This document shows positions 47,156 to 57,749 of a DNA stretch of 64,000 bases, piece by piece. Origin of the DNA: Prorocentrum cordatum (taxonomy: Eukaryota; Sar; Dinophyceae; Prorocentrales; Prorocentraceae); assembly GCA_963575745.1 (NCBI GenBank), contig CAUYUJ010017660.1, forward strand, positions 75,001 to 139,000. Reading direction: 5' to 3'. Each line of letters starts with the position of its first letter. Within the stretch, counting starts at the first letter, position 1. The notes under the pieces were generated by a model, which had not been told where the DNA came from, made no database searches, and saw only the letters and a program-made list of their open reading frames with translations. The translations under genes were made by a program, and so were the position numbers.

Positions 47156-47883
47156 CCATGCAGTGGTATGATTTGTCGACAGATCCTCCAGGCACGGGAA
47201 TGCGCACTTATCAATGGCTTTTGCTTCAGGTCGAATCTCTCATGATGCGGGGCAGGGAACGGTGGGCAATCTCCGAACATGAATCGACCCTCAGTTCCAG
47301 AAATAGGCAGGCCCGCCCGACAGCTGGGATGGACGAGGGTGGCGGGGGCGGACGAAGAGCCTCTGCCATGGCGGCGCCAGCCCGTCGATTGGGATTGCCT
47401 ACGGACAAGACGGCGAGCGGAATAACTAAAGGCGAGGCGATTCGCAAATTTGCGAAGCAAGGAAAGAACTGCCCCGAAGCAGGGCAAGTCTGCCCCTATA
47501 ATCACAAGAAGCCTAGGACACCGGCCGCGCCGGCGCAGCCAGGAGCGGGCGGTGATCATAGAGCCGCCGGCGGAAAGAATGATCGCAGAGGCAGGGGCGA
47601 AAGGTCTGGAAGTAATGTCCCGAAAGGAGAGGACTGGCCTCGCTCCTCGACTCCATCGAACAAATTTGGCCACTCGAATGCGGCGCAGTCGCGGGCGAGG
47701 AGTCAGTCGGAGGCCTCGCGAGAACGCCGGAGAAAGATGGTGTGCTACGCATGGTCGCGTGACCCTCGCAACTGCAAGGGCCCTCGGAGCGGGTGCTATA
47801 AGCGGCGCAGGGGCTTGTCTGAGGCTGAGAAAGTCAAACGTGACGAATACGAAGAACACAGCTCAAGGCCGGCACGTCCTTAG
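47152..47883 (+). CDS. Gag C-terminal frame, longest intact copy (unit 3)
   Basis: A 243-codon frame from AMQWYDLSTDPPGTGMRTY through the GKNCPEAGQVCPYNHKK Cys/His motif to a second Cys cluster (KMVCYAWSRDPRNCKG, then SGCYKRR). It is uninterrupted here, unlike in units 1 and 2. As part of gag it would bind nucleic acid. It lacks the gag N-terminal part. Confidence 0.55.
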   Translation: MAMQWYDLSTDPPGTGMRTYQWLLLQVESLMMRGRERWAISEHESTLSSRNRQARPTAGMDEGGGGGRRASAMAAPARRLGLPTDKTASGITKGEAIRKFAKQGKNCPEAGQVCPYNHKKPRTPAAPAQPGAGGDHRAAGGKNDRRGRGERSGSNVPKGEDWPRSSTPSNKFGHSNAAQSRARSQSEASRERRRKMVCYAWSRDPRNCKGPRSGCYKRRRGLSEAEKVKRDEYEEHSSRPARP

Positions 47884-49695
47884 GCTACCAGAGAACCTCG
47901 AGGCAAGCCGATTCTGCTGCTGCGAATGCTGGCGATGCTACGCTAGGCGAGACCCCGAGAAGTCGGGAATCGAGTAAAGGCCGTGGAAAGAACACAAGCA
48001 AGGGCAGAGGCAAAGGGACATATAAACCATGCAGGGTGTTCACCGAGACAGGAGCTCGCTCATGAGGCAAAGACTGTTGGTTCGCAAAGAAAACGCCAGA
48101 CCATCCGTGACGATGGCCAGGCACTGGCGTACTATGGGCCAGTGCCAAGATGATCGTCACATCTTTCTCTCTTGTCTCGTGATGCTTATTCGCTTCGTGG
48201 CAAGTCAGTCGCGATGTTCCCACCGGCCAAGCCTGTTAGGGAAGGGCGAGCATAGGCGCCCTGGCACAGCCAGCCGAGCCCTCTTTGCCTGCCCTGCTCC
48301 GCTGGCCAGGGGGTCTCGTGGTCTACGGTCTACAGGACAGTTCAGAAGGGCGACCAACTACGGTTGACTCCAACAATGCATGTTCATTTAATGCAGCAGA
48401 TTTTCCGAGGAAGCTGTTCCCGCTTCCGAAACGCAGCAAGAACGCAAAGAGAAGCTGACGAAACTCGTCGCTATCTTCGTTCAGTTACATCCTCTTTCCA
48501 AGGGAGGCCATCGTGTCCTTTTGTGACGAGCCTCAGGGAAAAAGTTGCGTCAGACCTGCGAAGACGGGTAGACGCGGACTTGACGTCAAGTTTCACCCTC
48601 CACTCGTGACCGATTATTATTCGAAGGAAGGCACGTCGCTTCAGCCCAAGAGAGCTGCCTTCGAGCGTGGACAACAGATGGAAATCCCCGAGGGAAGAAT
48701 ATCGACGAATGCAGACTGAATGGAGGGCATCGTTGAGGGGCGCACAGCTCAGAGCATCTGATTTAGCAGACGAAATTTGGCATCTTTGGCTAGCATCTGA
48801 GGGGGATGAAGGAGCCGCCCAAGGTCGCTCAGCCGCTGCGGGGTGTAAGGAGAAGTCGTCCGTGCACCTCGGCACGCTTAGATTCATAGTGGGCACAGGC
48901 TGTGGACGCAACCTCATCGCGAAGAGGTTTATCAGAGCTTATCAGAGCTGCAGGCGCAATGGGTATGATCGAAAGGTTATAAGATTCGATTGCCCTGAAT
49001 GCTGCTGGAGGTTCCTCTCGGGCCCTCGGTTCAGTTTGCGTCGCATGTCCCAACTTCAGGGATGGGAATTTTGAAGCGTTGGTCATGCCGGAGACACTTG
49101 CAGTGATCTCAGTAGGAGAGCGGTGCATGGATCACGGCTTCAGTTTCGTTTGGCGAGCAGGCCAACGACCCTACTTACTTCTGCCCAACGGTCACAGAGT
49201 ATACCTGATCGACGAGGGCAAAGTACTACATTTGACCTTATCTGGCTGAGAGGCGCTGGGTCAGTGGATGTGCGCGGTTGCCGCCGGGAAGCCTGCGACT
49301 CCCGAGCGGTGGTGTTGCGTGACGTTAGGCGCCAATGCATTCCTGGATGACGTGGAATCTGCGGGATGTCCTCCGCCCCACTCAATTCAGAGTCGCGTGG
49401 CGATAGACTTGTGCACACATGAGATGTTGGTAACCACGGCTGCGCGGATGGCAGGCCAACAACGAACGGCCGAGTGCTCATTTCCGTCCGCCATAGACTC
49501 CATGGACACAACTTATTTCTACTATTCGCTTCAGGCAGGTCGTGACTGCGGTTGGGGCAAAAAACCCACGGGCGTCACGAGTCTCGTAGGTCCCCCATCT
49601 GCTCCCAATCACGACACAGTCGTTGGTTGTACGAAATCACACCACGGCATAGCCAGGGGTTGCGCGGCTAATTTTGAGAACCCTTATTGGTATGG
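47156..49695 (+). repeat. Tandem unit 3 of gag-protease triplication
   Basis: About 2.54 kb. It is collinear with unit 1 and then leads into unique integrase sequence after TTTTGAGAACCCTTATTGG. Confidence 0.85.
48840..49248 (+). pseudogene. Aspartic protease region, copy 2
   Basis: HLGTLRFIVGTGCGRNLIAK: here the triad reads G-T-G, so the aspartate itself is replaced. The region continues after frame changes with PETLAVISVGERCMDHG and a HLTLSG end. Copies 1 and 2 carry different active-site changes. Confidence 0.6.
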
Positions 49696-49900
49696 GGTCT
49701 CTGGAGTTGTGCCGTGCGACACGGATCGTGGACTGGATTCCATCACGATGGCCGCCGCACCTGGTCAGAACGTGGGTGCAGATGGGGGTTCGGGAGAAGG
49801 TGACCCCGTTGATATCGACATCCCGAAATTGACCCAGATGATGCTGAGGTTGAGTTGCCAGTCTCGGTGACAGCGACTCAAAAAGAGCGCGGCCTCCCTC

Positions 49901-50440
49901 TCACACTTGCTAATTCACACTCCTAAGAACCCTTTTTGCGCGCTGTGTGACTGGGGAAAAGCTATGCGGCGCCAACAGAGGAAAGCGCAAAATAAAGGGC
50001 TGTGGGTGCCGAGACCATGCGCGAATCCCACACCTGACCACCGTGGATCACTGGCATGCGATGGATGACCTATCGCGGGAGCTCCACGACGAGACCGCGT
50101 GCGTGACTTCACGCGACCCGGCAACATATTTCATAGCAGCACAGGTGGTGCACGACAAATCTGCGATTCACGTACGCAACTTTTGGATTAACCTCAGAGC
50201 CCCAGGAGAAAAGTTAGAAGATTGTTATACTGGCGGTGCGAGAGAACTTGCACGTGCGTGCATCGAGTTTTCAGATTGCACATGACCCTACCATCCCTGG
50301 TATCAAGAAGCTGATCGCTGTCGCTGAACGATCCAACGAACTTGTTCAGATTGGGACTCGAGCGCTGCTAATGCAGGCCGGCCTTCCCCCAACTTTTTGG
50401 ACATGCTGTCCGATGCTCCTGTCTTTGCTATAGCGCAGGG
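49901..50440 (+). pseudogene. Integrase (HHCC and core), frameshifted
   Basis: The HHCC zinc site is visible in one frame (HLLIHTPKNPFCALC, from 49903). The core follows in a second frame (LTTVDHWHAMDDL, then VTSRDPATYF and YTGGARELARAC, about 50026-50265) and a third (HDPTIPGIKKLIAVAERSNE to MQAGLPPTFW, 50275-50400). Family members join cDNA to chromosomal DNA with a D,D-35-E triad. Here the first D (VDHW) is present, but the second D position reads G in YTGG. A decayed linker (GYVDKAGGMVGPESYV, near 50580) leads toward RT. Confidence 0.6.
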
Positions 50441-51442
50441 ATCCCTGCGTAGATTCGGACACGAGTTTGCGGCACCTCTTCTTCCATGTGGCTTTCTTGT
50501 TCGATTCGTGTCTCCTCCTGAATCACGTTTTTCGGATCGCCGAAACAGGCGGGGCGATGGTCGCGGGGATTTACTTCGGATATGTAGATAAAGCGGGGGG
50601 CATGGTAGGACCAGAAAGCTACGTGGCACCATTGAGACAACTCGGCGATCTTAACATGGAAACTGGGCGGACTCCAGCAGGCAAGCGTCCGATCATCGAA
50701 AAGTCAAATCAAGTCTACAGCAATATTTGGACGGTACTGCACCAGACCAAGATCTTAAGTTCCCTATGCGTGAAGCATATGAGATAGCACACACGAAGGT
50801 CAAGAACGTCGTTGTTCCCGCAGGCGGTTCCCCTGACGGCCCAGCCGGTCAGGGGGCCCGATTAGGGTCACAGGCGACGCAGTCGTTTGGTGACAGGGAT
50901 CCAGGCGTACCGATGCCACCGCATCCAGCACGAGGCGAGGCCGCACCACCACCAAAGGATGATGATGACTCCGATGACGATGGTCCGGGGGGAGTCATTG
51001 TAAATGACCTGCCTGTGGTACCTGACGGTCGGGATTCCCAGCGAGACTCGAGACCAGATGATGATGCGAACAAAAGCTCGGCCTCGCTCGTGTAGAATCG
51101 GTTGGATCGCTGGTCTCATTTCTCGATGGTGCAGCCGTGGTCGAGAGTGCCTGGGCCATGGCAACTCCTCGCCCGAACCGCGCAGAACTTAGACATTTTG
51201 GAACATTACAAAGAACGACGCATTGTTGCAGGCCTCGGTAAGGATGAACTCGCTGGAACATTGCCCTTGAAAGGCAGACGGAACACCTGCAGCATGAGAG
51301 TCGCGCTGTATTGCGATCCTGACTATGCACCTGTTGCAAGAGTCTGGGTCACTGACCCAGACCCACGATATGGCGCTCAATGGCTTAAGAAATCAGTTAG
51401 TTCCACCAGCCCAGGAATTCTCGCCCAAGCCGAACATGGGCC

Positions 51443-52960
51443 ATGCTGAACGGAGGAATGCAGTGGAGCAGTTTCGACTTGAGAAAAAAAGGTTTCTTCG
51501 GGGTTGAGGACCCGGGACCTTGCATTGCTTTTCTCCGTGATATTGGCATCGACGCAGTCGACTTCCAGGACGCGCAACACGGCAACGAAGGTACCGAGCA
51601 TCCAGAAGGTAACGTCCATCCAGGCGCTGAAATCCGAAGAAGAAAGAGGGGGTATACGATTGTGCCAGATGAAGCCGAAGTGGACCGGCGCGCGCTCCTG
51701 CGCCCCGCGGGAGCGGCAGAGGAACTCTCCACGGAAACAGGCCCTGGGAGTGACTTGGGCACCTCCGATGATGAAGAAGTATGGTGGAAACAGACTTGGT
51801 ATGGTGGGGCAATCCTGCGAGATGGGGTTCTTCCCGACACAGTCGGAGAGGACCTAACACTCCCCAACTCCTTCAAGTTTCACGGAGACAGCCTGACTTC
51901 GAGTCCGGCGGCCGCCGCTTCGCGACGTAGCGTGCCCCGTATGCCATTGCAACCATCAGAATTACCCCTTTCTATCCATAGAGCAAAGGAAGGTGTCGAC
52001 ACGGAATATTTACGCAACCTTTTTACTGGTGATATTCGGATCGTTGAGCAAGTGTGCCTATTACCTGCTGAGTTAAGCCAACCACGGATTGCTGCTGCCG
52101 TGGCTCGACTCGTATCTAAGGCCGGAGCTGCGGTGAATCAAGATGCCCGCAAAGCGCTGCAAACCGAATGGGGTCGGTTACGAAGCATTGGCGCTTGGGA
52201 TGAGTGTGGCGCGATGGAATACAACGATGTTGTTCGACAGCGGAACGGGCAAACCACCAATTTCGGACGCCTGTTCGCAATTCTGGTAGAACAGAATTCA
52301 GAGCTCCCAGTAGGGCACAAAGACAGCAAATATACGGGCCGAGTTGTGTTTGATGGGTCAGGCGTTAGAGACCAGAATGGAGACGTAGCCTTCTTTCAGG
52401 AACTTTGTAGCAGCCTGGCCACGATGCAGGCCGACAGAGCGGCAGACGCTTACGGCCTGTTCGCGGGGCCCGACACCCAACAGGCTAATGCCACACAGGC
52501 TTGCACTCAGTCCAAATCAGGGGGAACTCCAACGTGGATTTTCCTGCCAAGAGACGAGTGGCCGCCCGCTTGGGAAGACATGGGAAACACCGTCAGTCCC
52601 CTCGTTCTGTCATTTTTATGGACATCATGATTCGGGTGGATACTGGGAACAGCATTGTGAGGGACGCGTGAGTTCCAAAGGTTTCATTGAATGTAGTCCT
52701 TGGCGTAGTTGTTACTTCCACATAAAACTGCGCTTGTTTCATATTATGCATGTTGACGATGCCAAACTTTCTGGACCAAGAGCGGACCTCGAAAAGGGGT
52801 GGCGACTCTTGCAAGAGGCCTCCGAAGGCTGCCCTTGTGCATCGAGTTTGACCCACCACCTAATGTGGGGCGTTATTTGGGGTGCGAGCGTCATTTGTCT
52901 ACGCAGTGTGTTGAATGGCAGGGGGAGTTGCCAGCTGTCCTTGATCCCCCATCGCCAAAG
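51443..52960 (+). pseudogene. Reverse transcriptase (RVT_2 type), frameshifted
   Basis: A 395-codon frame (51443-52630) carries the copia RT N-terminal half: QTEWGRLRSIGAWDECGAME, FAILVEQNSELPVGHKDSKY and GRVVFDGSGVRDQNGDVAFF. A frameshift near 52610-52620 moves coding to another frame with HHDSGGYWEQHC and the catalytic block MHVDDAKLSGP (about 52746-52780, in place of the usual YVDD). RT copies element RNA into cDNA in virus-like particles. Confidence 0.75.
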
Positions 52961-53389
52961 GTGAAGAAAACGTCGGCCTCTGGACAACAGGTGGAGAGCG
53001 ATGGCGAGAGAACGGGGGGGGGGCTCAGCGGCGCAGCCGAGTGGGCCATATCAACCTAGACAGCCAGAAATGGTCAGAGCAATTGAGTACGACATGACTG
53101 ATGTCTTTGAATCCTGTGTAACACTCTACGCACAGCTAACCGATGCCGACCCTGCTACATACCCTGCAGCTGGTGCCCCGTTTGGCCCCGAGTTGACTGA
53201 CTTTGAGGATGGACAAGGTGGCCCAAGAGGAGAAAACTACTCCCCGGCAGAGGGGGCTATAGCAGCGGCACTCGGGGTTCAAGTTGACGCAGGTTCCCCA
53301 GACAAGCTAGTCGAGGTTCCCAGCTTAGCCGCGGAGACCGGACCAGACGACCCGCCGACCCCGTCGGGAGTTCTTCAGCTTTTTGCTGC

Positions 53390-54032
53390 CGAAGTTTTCA
53401 TGAAGATCTTATATGGTGCTCGAATGGCTCGGTTTGATTTACTGCGCGCGGTTTCCCACGCGGCCAGCTGCATGACGAAGTGGGCCGAACAACAGGACAT
53501 GGATCGATTCAGATGCTACATCAAGGCCATGCAACATGACGTCATGGGTAGGCGACAGAATGGAGGATGTCACAATCATACAGTACTCTGATCTGATGCA
53601 GACCTTGCCAGCGATTTACGAACGCATCGCAGCGCGAGTGCCGGCCACCGGGTAATTCGGGCACCATGCACGAGAGCCAATCGGAGTATGGCTTCTCGTT
53701 GACAGACCTGCGTGTCCCATAGCGCACTTGAGGCAGAAATTGTTGCTGCAGATCTGGCCTTGCGGATTGAATTGCTGCCGGCTCTGCCGCTGTGGGAAAT
53801 TCTGATACAGCGAGAGGTCACGTGCACATCTATGGAAGATAATCAGGCTGTTTGCAAGGTGATGCAAGCGGGGGGCTCGATGAAATTGATGCGCCTTCCG
53901 AGAACCCACCGAATAGATGCTGCCATTTCTGATCAGTTTAACCGTGGAGTTGTTAGTTACAGTGCGAACGTACGCAGAAGGAAGCCGCTGATATCGGTAC
54001 AAAACGCTTTACCGATCCTCTCTTATGGGTAA
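53390..54032 (+). pseudogene. Copia-type RNase H region, frameshifted
   Basis: First frame: RAVSHAASCMTKWAEQQDMD. After a shift, 53712-54032 reads SHSALEAEIVAADLALRIEL, SMEDNQAVCKVM and RLPRTHRIDAAISDQFNRG, the characteristic end of copia polyproteins. RNase H degrades the RNA of RNA-DNA hybrids. Confidence 0.7.
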
Positions 54033-54176
54033 AGGTATTTTGCTTCGTTGACATTGTCACCTCTAAGTTTTGCATGGTCAATCGATATCAAGACTATCTG
54101 GCATCGATGTTTACTGACGGACTTCCCTTGAAGCCCGAGGGGGATTCTCGAGCCGAGGATAGGTCCGAGGGCCGCG

Positions 54177-54944
54177 GTGCGTCAGGGCGGCGCGGCGCAG
54201 AGCAAACATATGCATGCAAAGAAGAGAGTCACCCAAGGTAAGCCATGGATGGCCGTCCCAATAAAAGACACGGCCCAAGTGGCAATTGCGTCACCAGGCG
54301 GCAAAGCCGGACCTGGTGAAGTACATGCACATGCGCATCTTCTGCCGGCGCCGAACTCAGCAGTAGCCACCAAAGAAAGAGCTAACAGTGCACCCGGCGC
54401 AGCCGGAAGTGCTAACTGCCCGAGACCTTCCGAAAGTGACAAGGATGGTTCCAGGAAGAGCTACCATCGGCGAAGTTTGAAAGAGGACAGAGAAATCATG
54501 GCTATGTTTGACATGACTGACAGTGAGTCAGACGCTTCAGATGTGCAGACATAATCTCCCGATATCCAGGAACAGAAAGAGTACAGTGGCAAAATTACTG
54601 ATGCGGCTGCGGCCTACTCGAATGACAACGAGCCGATGTTTTTGATATCTCTGCCGGAGAAAGTGCCAACAATGGACAGAAACTATTGGAACGTAGAAAG
54701 ACTAATGCTTCAATCTTGTTGTGGACCAAATAGCAACATAGGTAACTCAAGAAACATCGTTGACACCTCATGTAGGGTGATGCGGTTCACAGAAAGCGAG
54801 GATATGAGGACCAACGAAGGCAACAACAAATCACTCACTCATATTAGAGAGTTCAAGGGGGAACATATTTCGCTCTGGGTTTCGATCCCATGCGCTGGAG
54901 GTTATCCCTGGCAGTCTGTAAATGAAGCCCACTATTTTCCTTAA
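54177..54944 (+). pseudogene. Downstream frame of the element, with in-frame stop
   Basis: One reading frame spans 54177-54944, interrupted once by TAA at 54552-54554. The first part is Ala/Pro-rich and ends in an acidic DMTDSESDASD. The second has FLISLPEKVPTMDRNYWNVE, LTHIREFKGEHISLWVSIPC and GGYPWQSVNEAHYF. I recall similar Cys-Pro-Trp containing frames 3' of RT in dinoflagellate copia elements, but give no function. It could also be a captured host fragment. Confidence 0.45.
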
Positions 54945-55222
54945 ATGTGACCACAGGTCTCTCCGTGGGCTCCGAGGAATCCGAACGGACTTTCGACCCT
55001 CTTGGGCCCTGCTTGTCTTCGGGGCTGCAAAACGAGCTCTCGACCCCCAGGTGGGCGCTGCCCGCAGGACTCTAAACTTCATGCGACGAAGCTCGACAAT
55101 CTCGGCCATGAGACCATTGTTTTCGATTGTAGTTCCCCATATCCTAAGATGGGGTTCTTGTTATTACTTGGACGCCTCCTACTCCTCCTTCCCCCTCCTC
55201 TTTTCTCTTCCCCTCCTGTCGG

Positions 55223-55422
55223 ACATACTCAGACTTGCTCATGCACAGACTTACTCATACTCAGACTTACTCATACTCAGACCTACTCATACTCAGACTT
55301 ACTCACACTCAGACATACTCATATACAGACTTATTCATACACAGACTTACTCATACACAGTATTAGTCATACCCAGACGTACACATACACAGACTTACTC
55401 ATACACAGACTTACTCATACTC
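55223..55422. repeat. 16-bp tandem array (CTTACTCATACTCAGA)
   Basis: About a dozen degenerate copies. Confidence 0.9.
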
Positions 55423-55880
55423 AGCACCCCTAAGGGGAGCCGCCAGGGGTGGTTGCACGGGCTCGTTCGCTGCCATTTTGTGGGGATGTCTCAGGCGGTT
55501 TGCCTGTTTCTGTGCCCAACATCCTTCGCTTTCGGAGCAGATTTGGAGGATGACTCGAGCGAGGCGCTCATTTCAGCACCCCTAAGGGGGCCGCCAGGGG
55601 TGGTTGCACGGGCTCGTTCGCGGCCATTTTGTGGGGATGTCTCAGGCGGTTTGCCTGTTTCTGTGCCCAACATCCTTCGCTTTCGGAACAGATTTGGAGG
55701 ATGTCTCGAGCGAGGCGCTCATTTCAGCACCCCTAAGGGGAGCCGCCAGGGGTGGTTGCACGGGCTCGTTCGCGGCCATTTTGTGGGGATGTCTCAGGCG
55801 GTTTGCTTGTTTCTGTGCCCAACATCCTTCGCTTTCGGAGCAGATTTGGAGGATGTCTCGAGCGAGGCGCTTATTTTCAC
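55423..55880. repeat. 151-bp tandem array, three copies
   Basis: Units start with AGCACCCCTAAGGGG at 55423, 55575 and 55726 and are more than 95% alike. Each contains the palindrome CCCCTAAGGGG. The open frames through them are repeat-derived. Confidence 0.95.
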
Positions 55881-55959
55881 CCCCTAGGTGGGCCAGATTT
55901 TGAGGATGTCTCGATCAGTTTGCTAGTTTTGGTGGCCAGGCTCGTGGGCGCAGATTCTT

Positions 55960-56225
55960 CTCAGGATGCCGCAGGAGTCTCCAACAGGCTCCAGGAGGCT
56001 CCAGGAGACCACATGAGGTCCCAGGAGGCATCAGGAGGCCACAGGAAGACTCAAGAGGCCACAGGATGTCCCAAGAGGCTCCAGGAGGCCCCAGGAAGCT
56101 CCAGGAGGCATCAGGAAACCACAGGAGACCCCAGGAGACAACAGGAAGCGCCAGGAGGCATCGGAAGGCAACAGGAGGCCCCGAGAGGCCACAGGAGCAG
56201 GAGGCCTCAGAAGGCAACAGGAGTG
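55960..56225. repeat. CCAGGAGG minisatellite
   Basis: CCAGGAGGC and CACAGGA units of 8-12 bp. A second short block of the same type lies at about 56505-56600. Confidence 0.85.
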
Positions 56226-56235
56226 GCTCCAATCC

Positions 56236-56512
56236 CATGTGTTTTACGTATGCTCCTATCGATTGGGCCTCACCTGGAGCACGATTCTTTGCTGTTCTAC
56301 GTATGTTTCTATAGATGGTCCTTCTCCTGTGTACACAATCCTAAATGTTTTACTCATGTTCCTATGTATTGGGCCTCTCCTGGGGCACGAGTCCTTGGTG
56401 TTTTACGCGTGTTCCTATATATTGCCCTTCTCCTGTGGCTCTAATCCGCAATGTTTTATGTACGTCTGTTGCTATAGATTGCGCCTCCCCTGGGGCACGA
56501 AACCTTCCTAGG
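56236..56512. repeat. 53-bp tandem array, five copies
   Basis: Units of TGTTTTACGTATGTTCCTAT, then ATTGGGCCTCTCCTGGGGCA and a short tail, sandwiched between the two CCAGGAGG blocks. Confidence 0.85.
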
Positions 56513-56660
56513 AGGTCCCAGGAGGTCCCAAGAGGCTCCTGGAGACCCCAGGAAGCCCCAGTAGGTTTCAGGAGGCCCCAGGAGGCCCCAGGCTCATGCA
56601 CAGAGACGCGCTCGTACTACTGAGGCTCATTCACACTCCAATTCATTCGCAGTTAGATTG

Positions 56661-56939
56661 ATGTCCAGACCGTCACAACTGAAGCCCGTTAATATTCGAA
56701 AGCTCTTGCGCCTAGACATTCACGGCGGACAGGTCCATGCGAGTAGATGCACATATGGGGAGCTCCACGCAGTGAGTAATGGTTCTTCCGTGTTGTTTAT
56801 TTGCGTCAGATGTAAATGCCGTTCGTCTGGTGCCTCGGTCTGGGGTCTGGGGGGCGAATGTTTGCCGCCACCTAGCAGGGCTTCTAAACAGGGCTGGTCT
56901 TATTCCCAACCGTCCTGTGGTGTTGGGTCATCGTTTTGA
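56661..56939 (+). pseudogene. Short fragment with a CxxC motif
   Basis: The frame reads LLRLDIHGGQVHASRCTYGE, then VLFICVRCKCRSSGAS and GLGGECLPPPSRASKQG. The CxxC plus a distal Cys recall a small zinc-ribbon-like segment seen as decayed copies in dinoflagellate repeats. This is recollection, not proof. Flanking sequence is repetitive. Confidence 0.35.
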
Positions 56940-57029
56940 AGAGATCGCCCAGCGCTCCTTCCTCCTCCCGCTTCTCCCCCCCCCCCCTCCTTGCCTCTGC
57001 TCCCCGCGCGCCCCCCGCGCGCTTCGTGG

Positions 57030-57745
57030 CCTCATAGGGGGCTCCACCGAAGGTCCCAGCGGGGGTGCCCGCATGCGCCCCCCACGCCCAGGGCGGCGTT
57101 TCGTGGCCCCATGGGGGGCCCCACCGAAGGCCCCAGTGGGGGTGCCCGCATGCGCCCCCCACGCCCAGGACAGCGTTTCGTGGCCCCATAGGGAGCTCCA
57201 CCGAAGGCCCCAGGGGGGGCGCCCGCATGCGCCCCCCATTTCAGGACAGCGCTTCGTGGCCCCATAGGGAGCCCCACCGAAGGCCCAAGTGGGGGTGCCC
57301 GCATGCGCCCCCCACGCCCAGGACAGCGCTTCGTGGCCCCATAGGGGGTTCCACCGAAGGTCCCAGCGGGGGTGCCCGCGTGCGCCCCCCCTACGCCCAG
57401 GACAGCGTTTCGTAGCCCCATAGGGGTCTCCACCGAAGGCCCCTGTGGGTGTGCCCGCAGGCTCGGGAGCTCCACCGAAGGCCCCAGTGAGGGTGCCCGC
57501 GTGCGTCCCCCACGCCCAGGACAGCGTTTCGTGGCCCCATAGGGAGCTCCACCGAAGGCCCCAGCGGCACCGAAGGCCCCGGTGGCGCAGTTCGCAGGCG
57601 GTTCCCCCGCCCAGGGCAGCGTTTCGTGGCCCCGTAGGGAGCTCCACCGAAGGCCCGCCCCAGTGGCGCAGTTCGCATGCGGTTCCCCCACCCAAGGCAG
57701 CGTTTCGTGGCCCCCTAAGGGGGCCCCACCGAAGGCGGCACCCAC
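57030..57745. repeat. About 75-bp tandem array, nine copies
   Basis: Units contain AGCGTTTCGTGGCCCCATAG, GAGCTCCACCGAAGGCCCC and GGGTGCCCGCATGCGCCCCC. Spacing between TTCGTGGCC landmarks is mostly 70-80 bp, with two longer intervals. Long frames on both strands here follow from the repeat lacking stops. Confidence 0.9.
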
Positions 57746-57749
57746 AACG

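Larger units (their letters stand above)
40254..54944 (+). mobile_element. Decayed Ty1/copia-type LTR retrotransposon with internal triplication
   Basis: Gene order gag, protease, integrase, reverse transcriptase, RNase H (integrase before RT) is the Ty1/copia order. All domains are on the + strand and all are interrupted by frameshifts or stops. A 2.4-kb gag-protease block is present three times (43851-49695). I could not find flanking LTRs, a primer-binding site or target-site duplications by eye, so the ends given are the limits of element-like coding, not mapped termini. Confidence 0.75.

Noticed and set aside
43851-49695. The triplicated block as a CRISPR-like or satellite array
   Set aside because: Units are 0.9-2.5 kb, contain gag and protease coding and no spacers.
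54868-54915. GGTTTCGATCC resembling a tRNA B box
   Set aside because: No A box, no pairing acceptor stem and no cloverleaf within 90 bp. The bases belong to the downstream retroelement frame.
55470-55482. CCATTTTG in the 151-bp repeats, reminiscent of the dinoflagellate spliced leader core
   Set aside because: Only about eight bases agree, and the following GGCTCAAG part is absent. It is repeated only because the whole 151-bp unit is tandem.
40000-56000. LTRs flanking the copia element
   Set aside because: I compared sequence around 39.6-40.3 kb with 54.9-55.2 kb by eye and found no shared direct repeat. A computed self-alignment would be needed.
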